A program made the position numbers and the translations under genes. A stretch of 64,000 nucleotides of DNA from Lactarius indigo (Eukaryota; Basidiomycota; Agaricomycetes; Russulales; Russulaceae), in assembly GCA_025766275.1 (NCBI GenBank), contig JAFKAC010000188.1, positions 1 to 64,000 on the forward strand. The letters run 5' to 3'. The notes below the pieces were generated by a model. It searched no databases. It had not been told where the DNA came from and was given only the letters and a program-made list of their open reading frames with translations. Shown here piece by piece: positions 34,065-46,540 of this stretch; position 1 is the stretch's first letter; each line of letters begins with the position of its first letter.

Positions 34065-36108
34065 CTATTCATTCAAATGAAGGGGCCGTGAACGCCCAGA
34101 ACTGACAGACTGCAGACGCCGCTGCCTTAGCGCGTGCCGTGCCGCCTCCTCCTTCTCTGACAGCCGCGCCCAGCGGGCCACCAGGGCGCCACCTGACGAG
34201 CGCGACATATCTGACCCAACAGACGTCGCGGACGAAGCAGAAGACGACGAGCCACGCACGAGCCGACGCACGCGGCGCGACCCGTGCTGCCCTTTCGTCG
34301 ACTTGCTGCGCGCGGCGTTCGTGAGTGGTACCTGCGGCAGTGGAGGGAGATGCGGCAGGCGTGGCGGCACGAGAGACCCGCGAGGAGGTGGGGAACGCCT
34401 CACTGGGCAGAGGCTAGTCGGCATTGGCGGTAGAGATCGGCCCGTGCTTCTGGGGTCACTGGTGGCGATGCCATGTAGCGACGGAGCGACGCGCGGGGCA
34501 TTTGGAACCCCGCGGAGGATATGTACGATGCCCGCTCCTTCGCGCGTCTCTTCGAGCGTCCACGGCTTCGAAGTCACCGACATTGTAGATGCCGCGCGCG
34601 CGACTTCCGCCTTGGGATCCACCATGTCGTAGGTGCTCAAACCGGGATTGGCGACAGGAGCCAGCGTCGTGGATGTGAATATACCCAAGGTGTTCGCGAT
34701 ATTATTTCTCAGCGAGTCGCGCCAGGCTTCAATCGTCCCTGGGATTGTATCCGGAGACACGACGGGCTTCGCAGAGGAACGCTCCAGGCGTTCCTTCCAC
34801 CTATTACCGCTCAGCGGATTTATCAGGTTCAGTGGACGTGGCGGAGGGAGTGGCGGAGGGCGGTTTGGCTCAGGCTGGAACGGAGATTGTGTAAGTATCC
34901 AAGGCACGTCAAGCCCGGATCCATTGAGGCTCAAGTACCGCGGCTTAGACATCAGGCTGGACTCGCGCGGCGTGCCGACGTCATCAAGCGCTGTCGGCGG
35001 TCGACTAGATTCGTCTCCAGAAGTATGTATGTCGCCAGCGACAAGGTTGGCGACGCGCAACGAGCCAATGTCTTGCATGAGCCCAGGAACGCTCGTATCG
35101 GAATGACGGAGTTTCAGTGGTAGCGGGCGAACTGTCGGGTATGGTCCGCGCGTGAATGGACTGAAGGCTGCCGGCGCCGGAAGGTGTAGGTCATGGCTAG
35201 CTGCTCTATACGATGACAGAAGATTGCTCGTGCTGCGTCCCAGCTCACCGACGTCATGGTCGGCCGATTGCTGCCATAAAGATGTAGAATCTCCAGAAGA
35301 TGAAATGGCATCTTCGGGGAATTTGTAACTTTCCGCTCGTCCCCATCTCCAACCCGACTCCCAGGGACGTCTGCGCGCCCGCAAGCGCATGCGGAGCCAC
35401 CAGGCAAACAAAGTGATGATTGTTGCAGTTCCGGAGATGCTGAGCAACGCGATCCAAGCCCAAAATGAGGCGCCATGCCCGCTGTCGGATCTGATCGCCG
35501 GGGCTGGTACGACAGCCGATACGGATGGCAGTATGGAAGACATCGCGCTAGAGGACAGTGAGGTCGTCGTTGATGTTGTTAGGATGGAGCTGGTTAGAGA
35601 TGACCAAGCACTGTCCGTCAGAGACTCGGAGGTGGTCGACTGCGACAACTGTTAAACTCGATGAGTGGAGAATATGTTCGTACTTACAGAAATACCCACC
35701 GATGGCTATTTCCAGGTCAGCTCGCTGCTTCACGAGGACGAAGGATAAGAGGCGTACTTGCACTGAAGTAGAAATAGGTGCCAGAACAGACAAGGATGAA
35801 GCCGGCACCGCCGAAGAACCCGCCGACATGCCCGGGGGTGTAGTAGAATATGAGGGCGAAGACGCTACGACGGCACTCTGAGGGCTTGCGGGTGCAGAGA
35901 AAGGAGGTGTGCTGGGAGCACTCTGAGATATTGGCGGAGACCTATCGTGAGCTTGCCCTGGTATGGCCTGGGGCACCTGACCGTTCCCGACGGCCTCGTA
36001 ACCTGGACCTAGAACAAGAGTACCACTTCCGCTAGAAGATTCGACGCCTAGAGGCACAACTGATGCTACGTCGTGCGGTTCATCACCCTCGCGAGGGAAC
36101 ATGAGCAT
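34065..36108 (-). CDS. Ser/Thr-rich single-pass membrane protein, unknown function
   Basis: The main exon (35648-34065) is one long open frame of about 527 codons. It starts inside a Ser/Thr-rich stretch (SSLTSSILTTSTTTSLSSS), followed by one strong membrane helix (FWAWIALLSISGTATIITLF) and a basic stop-transfer segment (RMRLRARRR). A 400-residue Pro/Ser/Arg-rich cytoplasmic tail ends RPLHLNE. The exon is preceded by an acceptor (TAACAG), a very small exon and an upstream exon that reads MLMFPREGDEPHD (36108) to LAPISTSVQ. The shape (mucin-like outer part, one helix, long disordered tail) resembles fungal wall sensors or receptor-like proteins, but no family motif is present. The 5' end is uncertain, since no clear signal peptide was found in front of the Ser/Thr region. 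Confidence 0.6.
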
Positions 36109-36556
36109 AATAGATACAAGAAAAATGCGCCTAGCGCAAAAGGGGTATAACTAGCGCTTCCAGAGCAGAGAGAAATTGACAATACGGTGGCAAGGTGCAT
36201 GTTTATGGTTGGAAATATAGAAAAACCGTTGGCCCAGAACCAAATTTTGGATCTTGGTCGAGTTGCAAGAATCGCGCAAGCGTGAGACACAACCTTGAAG
36301 AGCATGGCCCGCGCCGAGTCCGCCGAGTCGAGTTGAGTCCAAGGCGCGTGTGTTGAGTTGCTCTCGACTACTTCTGCTGTCAGCAAGCCTCGAAGCTCGA
36401 AGGCCTGAAGTGCCCGAGAAAGACTGAGGGCCAAGGAATATCCATAAGCCACGGAGCTCCTCCCCGTTCAGATCGACTCTGAGTCAAAGCCATTTACTGG
36501 GACTGTCAGCCGCGAGCCAGTCTAGACTTGAGGCCACAGCGACCCGAGGCCCCAAA

Positions 36557-37686
36557 ATGCCAGAGATGTTGGCCGAGTATCATGTCCCAGGGTCTGAAAA
36601 CACGTACTATATCCCAAACTTTGTGACGGAGGATGAAGAGGTCTTCTTGCTGCGCAAAGTAAGTCAGTTGTCCCCCCTCATAAGATCATTGATCACGATC
36701 AGACACGTTGTAGATTCAGGAAACTCCCCAACTAAAGTGGAAACAACTTTCAAATCGGAGGTATGTCTCATTGATCCACTACCCCGGGGGTGCATTTCAA
36801 CGATTGAATTTCAGGTTACAAATATGGGGTGAGTCTCGAGTCAGGTCATGCACCACCGCTGCCACCACCCCCTAGAACACGCAGACTGACGTCTAGCTTC
36901 CTGGTGCACATAGGTGGAGACTTGACAGCGAAAAATGTAATGATCGTGCAGCCCCTTCCGCCATTCATATGCAACTAGTGAGTATGGCACCTCACACTGT
37001 TCTCGTCGCGCATCCCACCATCCATTCCGTTGTCAACAACTAACTAGAATCTCGTGACGAGCCCTGATCTGATATCGCGCATCGCTTCAACGGGGGTGTT
37101 TGACAACTCTCCGCACCAGCGGCCGAACCACGTCATACTGAACGAGGTGGGTGCTCGTGCTCGGTCAACGCGAAATGCGTCTGCTAACGGAAATTGCGCA
37201 ATCCCACTACAGTACTACCCCGGCCAGGGCATCATGGTTCGCAACCTCTAACCTTCCCCCTCGTCTATGAGAGCTCACTATTCTCCACAATAGCCACACC
37301 AGGATGGCCCCGCATACCACCCAGTCGTCGCAACGCTCTCACTCGGGAGTCACACAGCGATGCACTACTATGACCTGCCCGCGCGGGAGCCTGTACTCTC
37401 ACTTCTCCTAGAGCCGCGCAGTCTTGTCATCACGGCGCAGGAGCAGTACACCGCGCGCGCGCATGGCATCGACTCGGTCATTGGGGATCGCGTTGGGGAG
37501 TTTGTGTGGGCTAACGCGGGAATGGTGGGAAGGGGATTAGGAGGGAGAGGTGAAGGCGCAGCAAGCCCAAGCCTCCTGAGAGAGGGGGAGGTGCTGCTGC
37601 GTGGGACACGGTACAGTCTGACGTTCCGGGATGTCGCCCGCGTGATGAACGTGGGGAATCGGCTAGGTGCGGCACCCACCAGGTAG
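36557..37686 (+). CDS. alkbh6: AlkB-family dioxygenase, ALKBH6-like
   Basis: An Fe(II)/2-oxoglutarate dioxygenase of the AlkB superfamily. The start MPEMLAEYHVPGSENTYYIP is followed by NFVTEDEEVFLLRK, PNHVILNEYYPGQGIM, then the iron-binding H-x-D in PHQDGPAYHPVVATLSLGSH. The second histidine is in TARAHGIDSV and the 2-oxoglutarate arginine is in GTRYSLTFRDVARVM. All three iron ligands and the arginine are present, so it should be active. ALKBH6 proteins have been linked to nucleic-acid repair; the true substrate is not settled. About five introns of 50-80 nt; one splits GIM from PHQDG. A Gly/Glu-rich insert (near 37520-37585) lies between the second histidine and the final strand, a little longer than in animals. 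Confidence 0.88.
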
Positions 37687-39214
37687 AAAAGGTGAGTCAA
37701 GATGTGGTTAGTTATGGTTACCCGCAGTGCGCGACGATTTATAACCACATGTCATTGAAGTATTCTTGCTAAGTTAAATTGAATCCCTCTTTTCACGCGG
37801 TCATCGGGTCAGGCTTCTCTTGTCATCGTTGTCACTGTTGCGCATGAGATGCGCAGTCGTAAATAAGTTTGTTGGGATCGACAACACCAACTCATAGACC
37901 CAGAGAGCCTAAAACAGAAAGCTATTTGATTCAGAACACGCGCAGTAAATTGGGTGACAGGCCAACTGCGGGGAAAGTCATGTGCCTGATCGCAAGCAGG
38001 GGGCAAGGTCGCTAATGTCTTGCTCTCACGCACAGCACGTCCGTCCGCTTCCGAGTCTGCTCGGTGCTTACGCTCCGATCAACGCTCCGATGCTGAGCTG
38101 ATCAATGTCGTCAGCTAGTCGCAAATTGGGTAACCCGTAACGCAGACAACAGTGTCATGGTTTCTCCCGCAACTGAGATCGACAGAGACGGGTGCTACTG
38201 CACGGTACAGTACAGTACAGTACAGCTTCAGTCACACAGGTACTAACTTAGGATTTCAGTGGCAAGTCTACTCCAAGGCACACATGTCAGCTACTTACCA
38301 CGGCAGCAATAGAGGCTGGAACATGTCGCATGTCATACGGTGCTCATCGCCGAGTGCTCGGCAGATGCCAAAATCTTAATTCAGAATCGGCAGTTTCGAT
38401 GCCCTCCCTTGCTCAAAATCTCAATATTGTATCTACCTAACATCAGTAGCAGTAGGCTACCAGTTCCGCCACCACTACAGACTACAGTACTGGTAATCAA
38501 GGTCGGGGAATTTGCTTACCCCGCATTTGACCATGCAGAGCCGCCTCGACTCACCTGGGAAGAAACACTGCTGGCTGTACAGTGGCACCGCCCGAATTGA
38601 GGAAGTAATACCAAAGCATACGCGTCAAGTTTGCGCAGGACTCTCGGCGCTCATACATCATAGTCTCACGCACTACAATGCCAAATTTATACATATTGCA
38701 GTGAACGAATGCGCCAATTTGCGTCCCAAATAACTAGTGATTCCGGTGTTTCTCGGGTCCGAGTCACAAACTTGATTTGAATGATTGTCAGCGGTCCCGG
38801 TCCGACTAAGTAGTAAACTTTGGAGGAGAGATGCCGTGCTTATATAATGCCAAGAGACCAAATGACGCTGGATGCTGGCAGCCTTGCCGGTCACTATTCC
38901 ATCCCATCCTCGACTGATCCCATACGGTTTTCTCTCCCATATATTTCTTGCAATCTACTATTTGAACTTAGCTATTTTTCTTGTTGCTTGATTTTACCAC
39001 GAACTTCGAAACACGGAACTGGATTCATTGCAAACCTGATCTCCATACAAATAGGCCAGTGGTTTTTTGGCTCCAGCCCCAACGCCGTCGTCTTGAAAAC
39101 GTCATTTTACCTCTCTGCTCTCGGTGCGCATCAGAATATTGGAATACTACACTATATTGGTGCGATTTGCTTTTATGATAATCTTACCGACAAGCTGATA
39201 TCACAAGTAGCCAT
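37687..39214. other. Intergenic stretch with TACAG microsatellite
   Basis: No gene seen. A pentanucleotide run of ACAGT units occupies about 38203-38225, and single TACAGTAC words recur near 38475-38490. Confidence 0.5.
38203..38225. repeat. Short (TACAG)n microsatellite
   Basis: About four perfect five-base units in a row. It lies between genes and has no visible role. Confidence 0.85.
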
Positions 39215-41244
39215 ATGTTCGCGACCCTTTCTTCCTTTCTTCCATCAGCCCTACAGAGCTCCCCTAATCCTAGTAACGGAACGAGCAAAGACGTGCCGAC
39301 TGTAAATGCTGAGGAACAGCCAAGCAAACTGGTAGGCGTGGATGAAGTTGGCATTAAAAAGAAAGAGAGGAGGACCAACAATGAAGTATGTCTGTAATAC
39401 CTCGCGGGTCTGTCGGTTGCCTGACCTCACCTCCTTTTTACACCCAGTCCTTCATAGTCGTCCGACCTCCACCCGCTAAGTCAAATCATCCCTTGAATTT
39501 ACAGGTTCAGCTTGTCCCTCCTCAATCTCGTGACCGTGATCGCTCCCGTTCGATGGATGCATCTACATCATCCCAGGAACACGATGGGACCACGCTCACT
39601 CGCACCACCTCAAATAGATCTGATGTTTCGATGTACTCTGCTTATTCTTCTGTTACTTCGTTTTCCTCTGTCACTTCGACATCTACGACATCATCTCGAA
39701 GGATGATTATTCCCCTTTATAACCTCCAAGCACACAACGTCATGACAAATGTCATCGTTGACGCCGGGACTGACGCCAAAGTAGCAAAGTTCCAGAAACG
39801 TGGCTTGGAAGTCCTGGGTCTCGCCGTGCTCGAGCCCGTCGAAGTTTTCGGCTCTCATCCAGCATCTCTCTCTCTATTCCCCCCATCTAGTAACCGAACC
39901 AGTATTGACGAACATCACGACCTTATTTTACACGCCGTGCCTCGGCCTGGTGGACCTGATGGTGTGCATACGCCTGCGTCGTCTGCTCTTTCACTTTCAT
40001 CTGGGGGGGCCGACCCTGTGTCCCCGCCTGTGTCAACATTCACGCGCACAGATAAAAACTTGACGCCGACCAACGGTCCGAAGAAGATATTTGGCAAGAT
40101 ATTCAAGAAGAAGGACAACCAGCCTTCGCCATCCTCACCTTCACCTTCGTCATCTCCCACAAGCAACATTTTCCGCTCCACACGCCCTTCGACAGGGCAG
40201 TCTTTGGTCGTGCCCTCACAAAGGAACCCAGCGAAGCGAAACTCGTGGATCGGACCAATCGGCCCACCACCCTCCGGCCCGTACCATCCCGAGCCATCTC
40301 CAAGTCCTCTATCCAACATCCCTACAAGCTCACATTTGCAGCCGGCGGTCCTGGGTATCCACCCTTCGTGTAGCTCTCCCTCGTACCCTCCACAAGGCAG
40401 GCCACACAGCTATACGTGGATTGTGCGCAAGTGGATCAAGGGGTCTAACGAAAGCCTTTTGAGTAACGTGATTGGAAACATGAACCCCCTCAGCCTCTCA
40501 GAGGAGCGGCGACACTCGCGCCCACCGCCAGAAGACGGCGCTGTAGAAGTACAATTCATATGGACCCGCGGTAAGAAAAAGCGCCGGCTGCGCGAGGGCA
40601 GTCAACAGGTCAGCACCTCGAGCCATCGGACGAGTGCTGTCAGCCCACCGAAGACTGGCTCTGCATCGTCGCTACATCGTTCTGGGACGGTCGACAAGCG
40701 GACTTCTGCTGCTGAAAAGCGACTATCTGCGACGTCGGGCATCAGCGTGTCAACAGGGAGCGAAGCCGGAAGTGCGGCGGGGCGTGGCCGGGGCGACGAT
40801 GCAGGGGACCTGAGCGACCCTGAGGACTCAGAGACTCCTTGGACATGCACACTTGTTGTGTCCCGAATCGGCAGCAGCAGCGCCTTGCCGGCGCGGGGCT
40901 CGCCTGACGGCAGTGGAGGGAGTGACGGTGCTGCGACGGTGCGCTTGCGCGTCGCTACGTTCTCGCCGACACCCCACCACCCGAAAGTCGTCGCATTGCT
41001 CAAGGTACCGTTCCCGCTGCCGGACATCATTATCGATCGGATGCAGGTGTGCCGCCGCGCGGTGAACGCGCAGGGCATCGCCCGGCCAAGCTGGGATACA
41101 GAGGCGCCGGACGGGCTTGTGCTGACCGCGGAGGAGATCAAGGACATCGTTTCATCGACCGGGTTGTGGCTCGTCGTGCGAGAGAGTATTGGGGGCGTCG
41201 GGAAGGTTAGCAGGAAGGGAGATGGGTGGCGTATCCGCGCATAA
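39215..41244 (+). CDS. Conserved-looking large hypothetical protein (two exons)
   Basis: Exon 1 (39215-39384) reads MFATLSSFLPSALQSSPNPS to KKKERRTNNE; an intron of about 64 nt starting GTATGT joins it to SFIVVRPPPAKSNHPLNLQV. The long second exon is open for some 600 codons. It has an ordered block near 39700-39830 (MIIPLYNLQAHNVMTNVIVD, then DAKVAKFQKRGLEVLGLAVL), a Ser/Pro-rich middle, a second ordered block (YTWIVRKWIKGSNESLLSNV) and an ordered C-terminus (VVALLKVPFPLPDIIIDRMQ to KVSRKGDGWRIRA). The alternation of folded-looking and disordered parts suggests a scaffold or regulator. No known domain was recognised and no function is proposed. Confidence 0.75.
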
Positions 41245-42378
41245 CCTAGATGGGTGCTACAGTACATGTGTCTGCATTTCAGGGCACGGGTGTTGGGAAG
41301 GTGTTTGCTCTGCAAGGTGTTTAATTCGAGTAAGAATTATTTATTTTACCCCTCCCCGGTCGCCTTTTGTTTTGCTTCTACGATTCCCTTTCCCCCATAG
41401 TACGCCACTTTGGTGGTTTAGTTTCCATTTCTTGCTTTCGCGGAGACTACTGTTTATTGATTGGAGTGGAATATGATGTATGATGATCGAGGTGGTCTAA
41501 GTCGCACTCGCATACTTATCTCTCAACAGGAGATGCCGATCGATTCCGCTTTTTCAAAGCAGAATTACAGTCGAATTCGGGAATCAGCCGCAGAACTCTC
41601 CAGGTGTTCCAAAAGAGCAGAAGACACCCACACTTCCGAGAAGACGAGGAGACAGAGCATCCATCTCGAGTTCCCAATTGTCAGACTAAGTTAACCTTAG
41701 TTGCCCAATAAAGAACTTAACAGACCACATATGTAAACTATCTATTATGTAATTAAATAGTGAACCAATGAAATGCTTTTGACGTTTTCCTGTGAACAAA
41801 CCAACAATGTTCTCGATGTTCAGTCCTATTATTCTCCTGTGGGCCTCTGGCTGACAGATCGTAACCTCAAGTAAAACTGTGACCACGTCTTGTATTCGGT
41901 AAATAGGGTGGTACTGTTGATACAAGTTTAAACTGGTGGAGAACGGAAGTGTGGTGGGCATGTGGCATAAGTGACATCACTCAATGCACGAAAGAAACAA
42001 AGGAACAGATAGAAGTGTACACTGCAGCAAAGAAAAAGAGGGCAAAAAGCACAAGATGGGGTATGCAAAGTCAGTGCTGCTGATTATTTGTGCACAACCT
42101 GGTCTGGCTAGGGATAAGTGCTTTGTGTTATCATTTGTCGGCTGTCTCATATCATATCTGCACAAAATCTTCAAATGGGGGATGGAGAGATGCCTGCAGT
42201 GAGCCTGCCCAGCAACAACCCTATCGACACAGCCACATCTCCGGAGCGCGGCCGAGGTGGCTGACGCGGTCACGAGTTCAGAACGCGCTTTCAACTTTCG
42301 GCGCTAAGTCCAATCTCAGTGGCTTCCCTTCTTTCCTCCTTTTCATCTTAGCCCTAGAATCTTGCATAGCCCATTGAT
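41245..42378. other. Intergenic region, no gene seen
   Basis: Both strands carry only short frames. It is AT-rich around 41690-41960. A cluster of short frames near 42000-42300 has no recognisable content. Confidence 0.5.
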
Positions 42379-43692
42379 ATGTTTCGCACACAATCATTAC
42401 CTTTCACTCATGAGAACAATATGATCGACATGATCGCTCCCCCACCCTCATCGGTATCGTCTCCTTCGACTCAAATGCCTACGGTCTTCGTTCATCCACC
42501 AGAGGAAGAACAAGAGGAATCACAGCCTTGGTGCGCCTTCGACGCTAGCAAAGAGAATACTACTATGTCAAGAGCGGTATTCACAACACCCGAGATGGAC
42601 GTGGTGGTTTCGAAGCTCGATATCTGGTCTCAGACAGTTCATCCGACCGCAGAGCCCGTGCCATCGTTTCACCGTACGCAGACTGATAGTGACGTGTTTA
42701 TAACACGACAAGACTCTTTGGGTCCATCGCGCTCAGGCAGCAGCTCAAATACCCTGGGACTTGCGTCCATCCCCGAGAGCCCGAAGCGCCACAAGGATCG
42801 GGACGATGACGACATCATCGAGGTCATGAAAGTACGCCGTAGCGAGGGTATGCCCGACGTCGCATACGCACACGGAACCGTACCCGTATTCAGGAAACCT
42901 AAGACTCTCCGCTCGCGCGCTGCGCAGGCACTTCGCTCGATCAAGAACGTCGGCAAGGTGCCGCGCAGACCTGGCCTGGAACACGTTTTCCCTGCGAAGG
43001 AGAACAACGGACACACCACCTCCACGCACGCACCAGCATGGGTGGACAAGCCCGCGAAAGTCCTGCCCACACAGCCGAGCGTGCCGCTGCTGAAGAAACG
43101 GATGTCGCAGCCGCTCTCGAACCTGTTCAGCCTCGGACAAGGGAATCCCGCGTCCGCCTCGAACGTCTCCGACACCGCTGGTCCAACCCCATCCCCCTCT
43201 GGACGCTTTCAGACGATGCCACACTCTCGCGGCACGTCTGCCACCGTATCCACATCCGCATCTACATCTGCCCTACACCTGCCGACCGACGGGCCCCCTC
43301 GTCCCACGTCTCCGAGCTTCTCGATTCGCGGCACCCGGCATAAATTCTCCTTTGTCAACCTCCAATCCATATTCTCCGGGAACACGACAGTCCCTCACGA
43401 ACCAGAGCGTGAACCGGAACCAGAACCAGGGCCAGAGCCGGTGGCTACGACTCCAGATGCTGAAACGGAACATCCTGATCCCGAGCTGTCACGGACTGTA
43501 CAAACGCCGGTCGACGATGGGTGGGATTCTGAGGAGGACTACGACTCGCCGCGGCGGCACGCCAACCTTGGGACGACGATGCGTAGACCAGCGGATGAGA
43601 GTCCGTCCCTAGAGGAGCAGGAATTCAGCTTTGAGATGCGACTCAACTCTTTGCATTTTGACTCATTTAGCTTTGATGCGGACGCATTCTAA
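42379..43692 (+). CDS. Hypothetical disordered protein, single exon
   Basis: One uninterrupted frame of 437 codons starting MFRTQSLPFTHENNMIDMIA. It is rich in Ser, Pro, Glu and Arg. Segments with some order are KVRRSEGMPDVAYAHGTVPV followed by FRKPKTLRSRAAQALRSIKN, a basic amphipathic stretch. There is an acidic Glu-Pro repeat (EPEREPEPEPGPEPV) and an acidic aromatic end (SFEMRLNSLHFDSFSFDADA). No domain recognised. Codon use and the long open frame support a real gene, and a 480-base antisense frame inside it is a shadow. The repeated FDSFSFD ending looks like a short linear binding motif, which is only a guess. Confidence 0.65.
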   Translation: MFRTQSLPFTHENNMIDMIAPPPSSVSSPSTQMPTVFVHPPEEEQEESQPWCAFDASKENTTMSRAVFTTPEMDVVVSKLDIWSQTVHPTAEPVPSFHRTQTDSDVFITRQDSLGPSRSGSSSNTLGLASIPESPKRHKDRDDDDIIEVMKVRRSEGMPDVAYAHGTVPVFRKPKTLRSRAAQALRSIKNVGKVPRRPGLEHVFPAKENNGHTTSTHAPAWVDKPAKVLPTQPSVPLLKKRMSQPLSNLFSLGQGNPASASNVSDTAGPTPSPSGRFQTMPHSRGTSATVSTSASTSALHLPTDGPPRPTSPSFSIRGTRHKFSFVNLQSIFSGNTTVPHEPEREPEPEPGPEPVATTPDAETEHPDPELSRTVQTPVDDGWDSEEDYDSPRRHANLGTTMRRPADESPSLEEQEFSFEMRLNSLHFDSFSFDADAF

Positions 43693-44863
43693 AGTCTCCA
43701 CTTATTCTTGACTTGAGATATCATGCGCTGCGAAACCCTCTCCTCCGTCGTTGGCATCTCTTCCACGCACATGCATATGTACAATTACCCCTCTGCCAAA
43801 ACACCCATATATTCCTTTCCTTTTTTCGAAGATGTCTTGCAAAAAATTGCTCTGCTTTCCTGATCTGACCATTGCTTTGAAGTTTTCTTATGATCGTTTA
43901 CGCTATCGTCATGCTTTCTTTGTCGTTTTCCCTTATTACCTATCGTGGCACCGTCGTGAATTCAAATTTATCATTCATGCGGCTGGCCGCATGTAGATTG
44001 GAATGCAAACTAGCCATGGATTTCAGGGAATCCGGGTGCGGATCCGGATACAGAGGTTTGATATCATTGTCTCCAACCTGTCAGGTCTGTCGGAACTTAA
44101 GTGTCTACTAGGGGGTACTTGGGGCTAGGAAGTCATAAGAAATGATGACCAGATGATTCGAAGATGACCCGTGTTCCTACTTCAACCGGCGGCGCATCTG
44201 ACAAGAATGTACGGGACTGCGCCTCCCGTCCCGATTAACTTGAAAGTTATATATGAAACAGATCCTACGACGGAAAAATCTTACTGTAGCGCTCAGCTTC
44301 TGATCTTCTGATCCATTGCTAGTGGGCGGTTGATCGTGGCCAATCATGCATCATGTATCATGCACGTTTTTCAGGTTGCAGACTGCAGTGCCTTTCACGC
44401 GTGCCAATCATATTGCCAGCCTAAGGAATTGGCCGGGAACAACCCTCGCAAACATGAACCCAATGAACATGGGCGCTGCCGCTAAACAATCTGAAGCTGT
44501 GTGGGTTAACATCAATCCGTCACCAAAACACCGATATACGGCGTATCAGTTGTCAGTTGACGCTGGGTGAAGTTGACAAGAGTTCGACACCAGATCTCTG
44601 TCTCAGCGTCTCATCCGGCAGTGCCTCGTGGGTACAAGTCTATTCCTTGCGGAAACGCATAGCACCGATCCGGCTATTTACAGCTACCCGACTCGCATGA
44701 AAAGCGTAGTCGTCCCTGATCTAGGCCTGATGGTTGGTCGATAAAAAAAACATAACTGTACTTTGTCAAGGCAGACCTGTGAGTCACACGAAATCGAGTC
44801 ATTCGTCCATCGAATTCCTGATCAGGTCGGATCGTCCATCGCACAGGTCTTGCAGCAGATCGA
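43693..44863. other. Intergenic region, no gene seen
   Basis: 3' UTR of the hypothetical gene and upstream region of the transporter gene; nothing else recognised. Confidence 0.5.
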
Positions 44864-46540
44864 ATGACACCCCTACACTCCGAGTCTATTGAGTTACCAA
44901 AGCGCGAACGTGCCCTTTCTGAGTCTTTTGGCGGTGCCCAGCTCCCTTTACCGAACCTCCTGGTGCCCGAAAATGCTATTGCTGTGCTAGGGGCGGCAGA
45001 TCCGAGGGGATCCGGCCACCGGCCTATCTCTCTGCCACGTACTAGTAGAGACGCGCCAGACGATTTCCCCGAGGGCGGATACGGGTGGGTCGTCGTCCTG
45101 GCGTGCAGTGTTATTAGGTACGCAATCATACTCTCATGGCGCGTCTGCTAGTGTATAGGTTCCTGAAGAGGCATCATTCTTGTTATCAAGTTTTTTCTTT
45201 GGGGGGTTGACGTACTCCTGGGGAATCGTGCAAGCCAGGTTGACACAATCACGACTCGCTGGGGACTCGCAATTGTCCTTTATTGGATCAACTGCCATCA
45301 CACTCATCTCTGTGGCGGCACTGATTAATGTGCGCCTTATTCGGTGGTTGGGGACGAGGAAAGCATGCGTGCTGGGCTGCTTCTTCCTTGGATTAGGCCC
45401 GTTGTTGAACGGCTTCGCAACAAAGAGTTATGGGGGCTTGTTCGTGACCAATGGCCTCATCTTGGGGTTCGGAACTAGTTTGACATTCATAGTGTGTGGC
45501 CCCGAGTATGTATTGAGCGTTTCCCGATTCCTGACTGGAGGTGGCGGTGCAATAGGCTTGCAGCTCGCTTCCATCTCAGTATTTCAAGCGTCGACGTGGT
45601 GTCGCCAACGGCCTTGTTTTCGCGGGGAATGGGCTCGGCGGAGGGGTGATTTCCATCTCGCTCAACTCGCTCATAGATCGCGTCGGGATCGCTTGGGCAT
45701 TCAGGATCCTCGGTCTGTCCACGTGGGTGGTGGCGATACCAGCCGCGTTACTTCTCAAGGAACGGACGAGGAGAAGCACCGTCGCAGTTGAATGGTCCGT
45801 CAAGACTTTTCCTTAATTAGACCTGCTCTTGCTGATTCGGGCCTTTGGCACGCATGCACCTGAAGGGGTCTCTTCCGCGATCCCAAATTTGTTCTTCTCT
45901 TCCTCGGTTCGGGCATTGCCACATTTCCGCTCCTCGTTCCGCCCTTCTTCATTCCGCTCTATGCCAATTCCGTCGGCGCTTCCGCCTCGCTTGCCTCGGG
46001 TCTCTTAGCCACTTTCAACCTCGCCTCCGCGGTGGGGCGTGTCGGTTTCGGGGTACTGGGCGACTCCGTCGGCCCGATCACCGCTCTCGTCCTCGCGCTG
46101 ACCGTCAACGCGCTTAGCATGCTCACGATCTGGCCCGCGTCGTCGAGTATCGCCCCGCTCGTGGCTTTCATCGTGATTAACGGGTTTGGCTCGGGAGGGT
46201 TCTTCTCTCTCATCCCCAGCGTCATCGGCAGCTTATACGGCAATACGCGAACCGCGAACGCTCTGGCCATGACCGTCTCAGGATGGGCGTTCGGTTACTT
46301 CCTGGTCCGTCCTTTCTTTCCATCTTAAGTCCGTGCGGACTTTGACCGGTGATTTCGCGCGGTGCGGTGCAGGGCTCGCCTGTGGCTGGATGGCTGCTTC
46401 AAGCATACGGAGGTTCCAGTGCGGGTCGTGCGGCTTTCCGTCCCGCTATGTATTATGCCGGGTCTTTGGCCATGGCCAGTGCGGGCCTCATTGCAGGGAT
46501 GCGCATGTTATTAGCAAGGAAACTGTTTGTGTACGCCTGA
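44864..46540 (+). CDS. MFS transporter, monocarboxylate (MCT/MCH) type
   Basis: The start MTPLHSESIELPKRER opens a cytoplasmic leader ending in the MCT signature EGGYGWVVVLACSVI. About twelve membrane helices follow, including FFFGGLTYSWGIVQARL, the loop YFKRRRGVANGLVFAGNGLG and GFGSGGFFSLIPSVIGSLYG, ending LLARKLFVYA. Such proteins carry monocarboxylates, riboflavin or related solutes across the plasma or vacuolar membrane; the substrate cannot be told. Four introns restore the frame: near 45118-45175, 45508-45580, 45793-45868 and 46302-46370. The apparent frame change at 45510-45580 is the second of these (GTATGT to CAG) and not damage. The loop R-R-R after YFK is typical of the family. Length is normal for a fungal MCT. 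Confidence 0.85.

Noticed and set aside
42241..42320. tRNA-like A-box (ggccgaggtggctgacgcgg)
   Set aside because: No matching B-box, acceptor stem or anticodon arm could be drawn.
45508..45580. Apparent frameshift in the MFS transporter
   Set aside because: A GTATGT...CAG intron of about 73 nt removes it and joins GPE to YFKRRRGVANG in frame.
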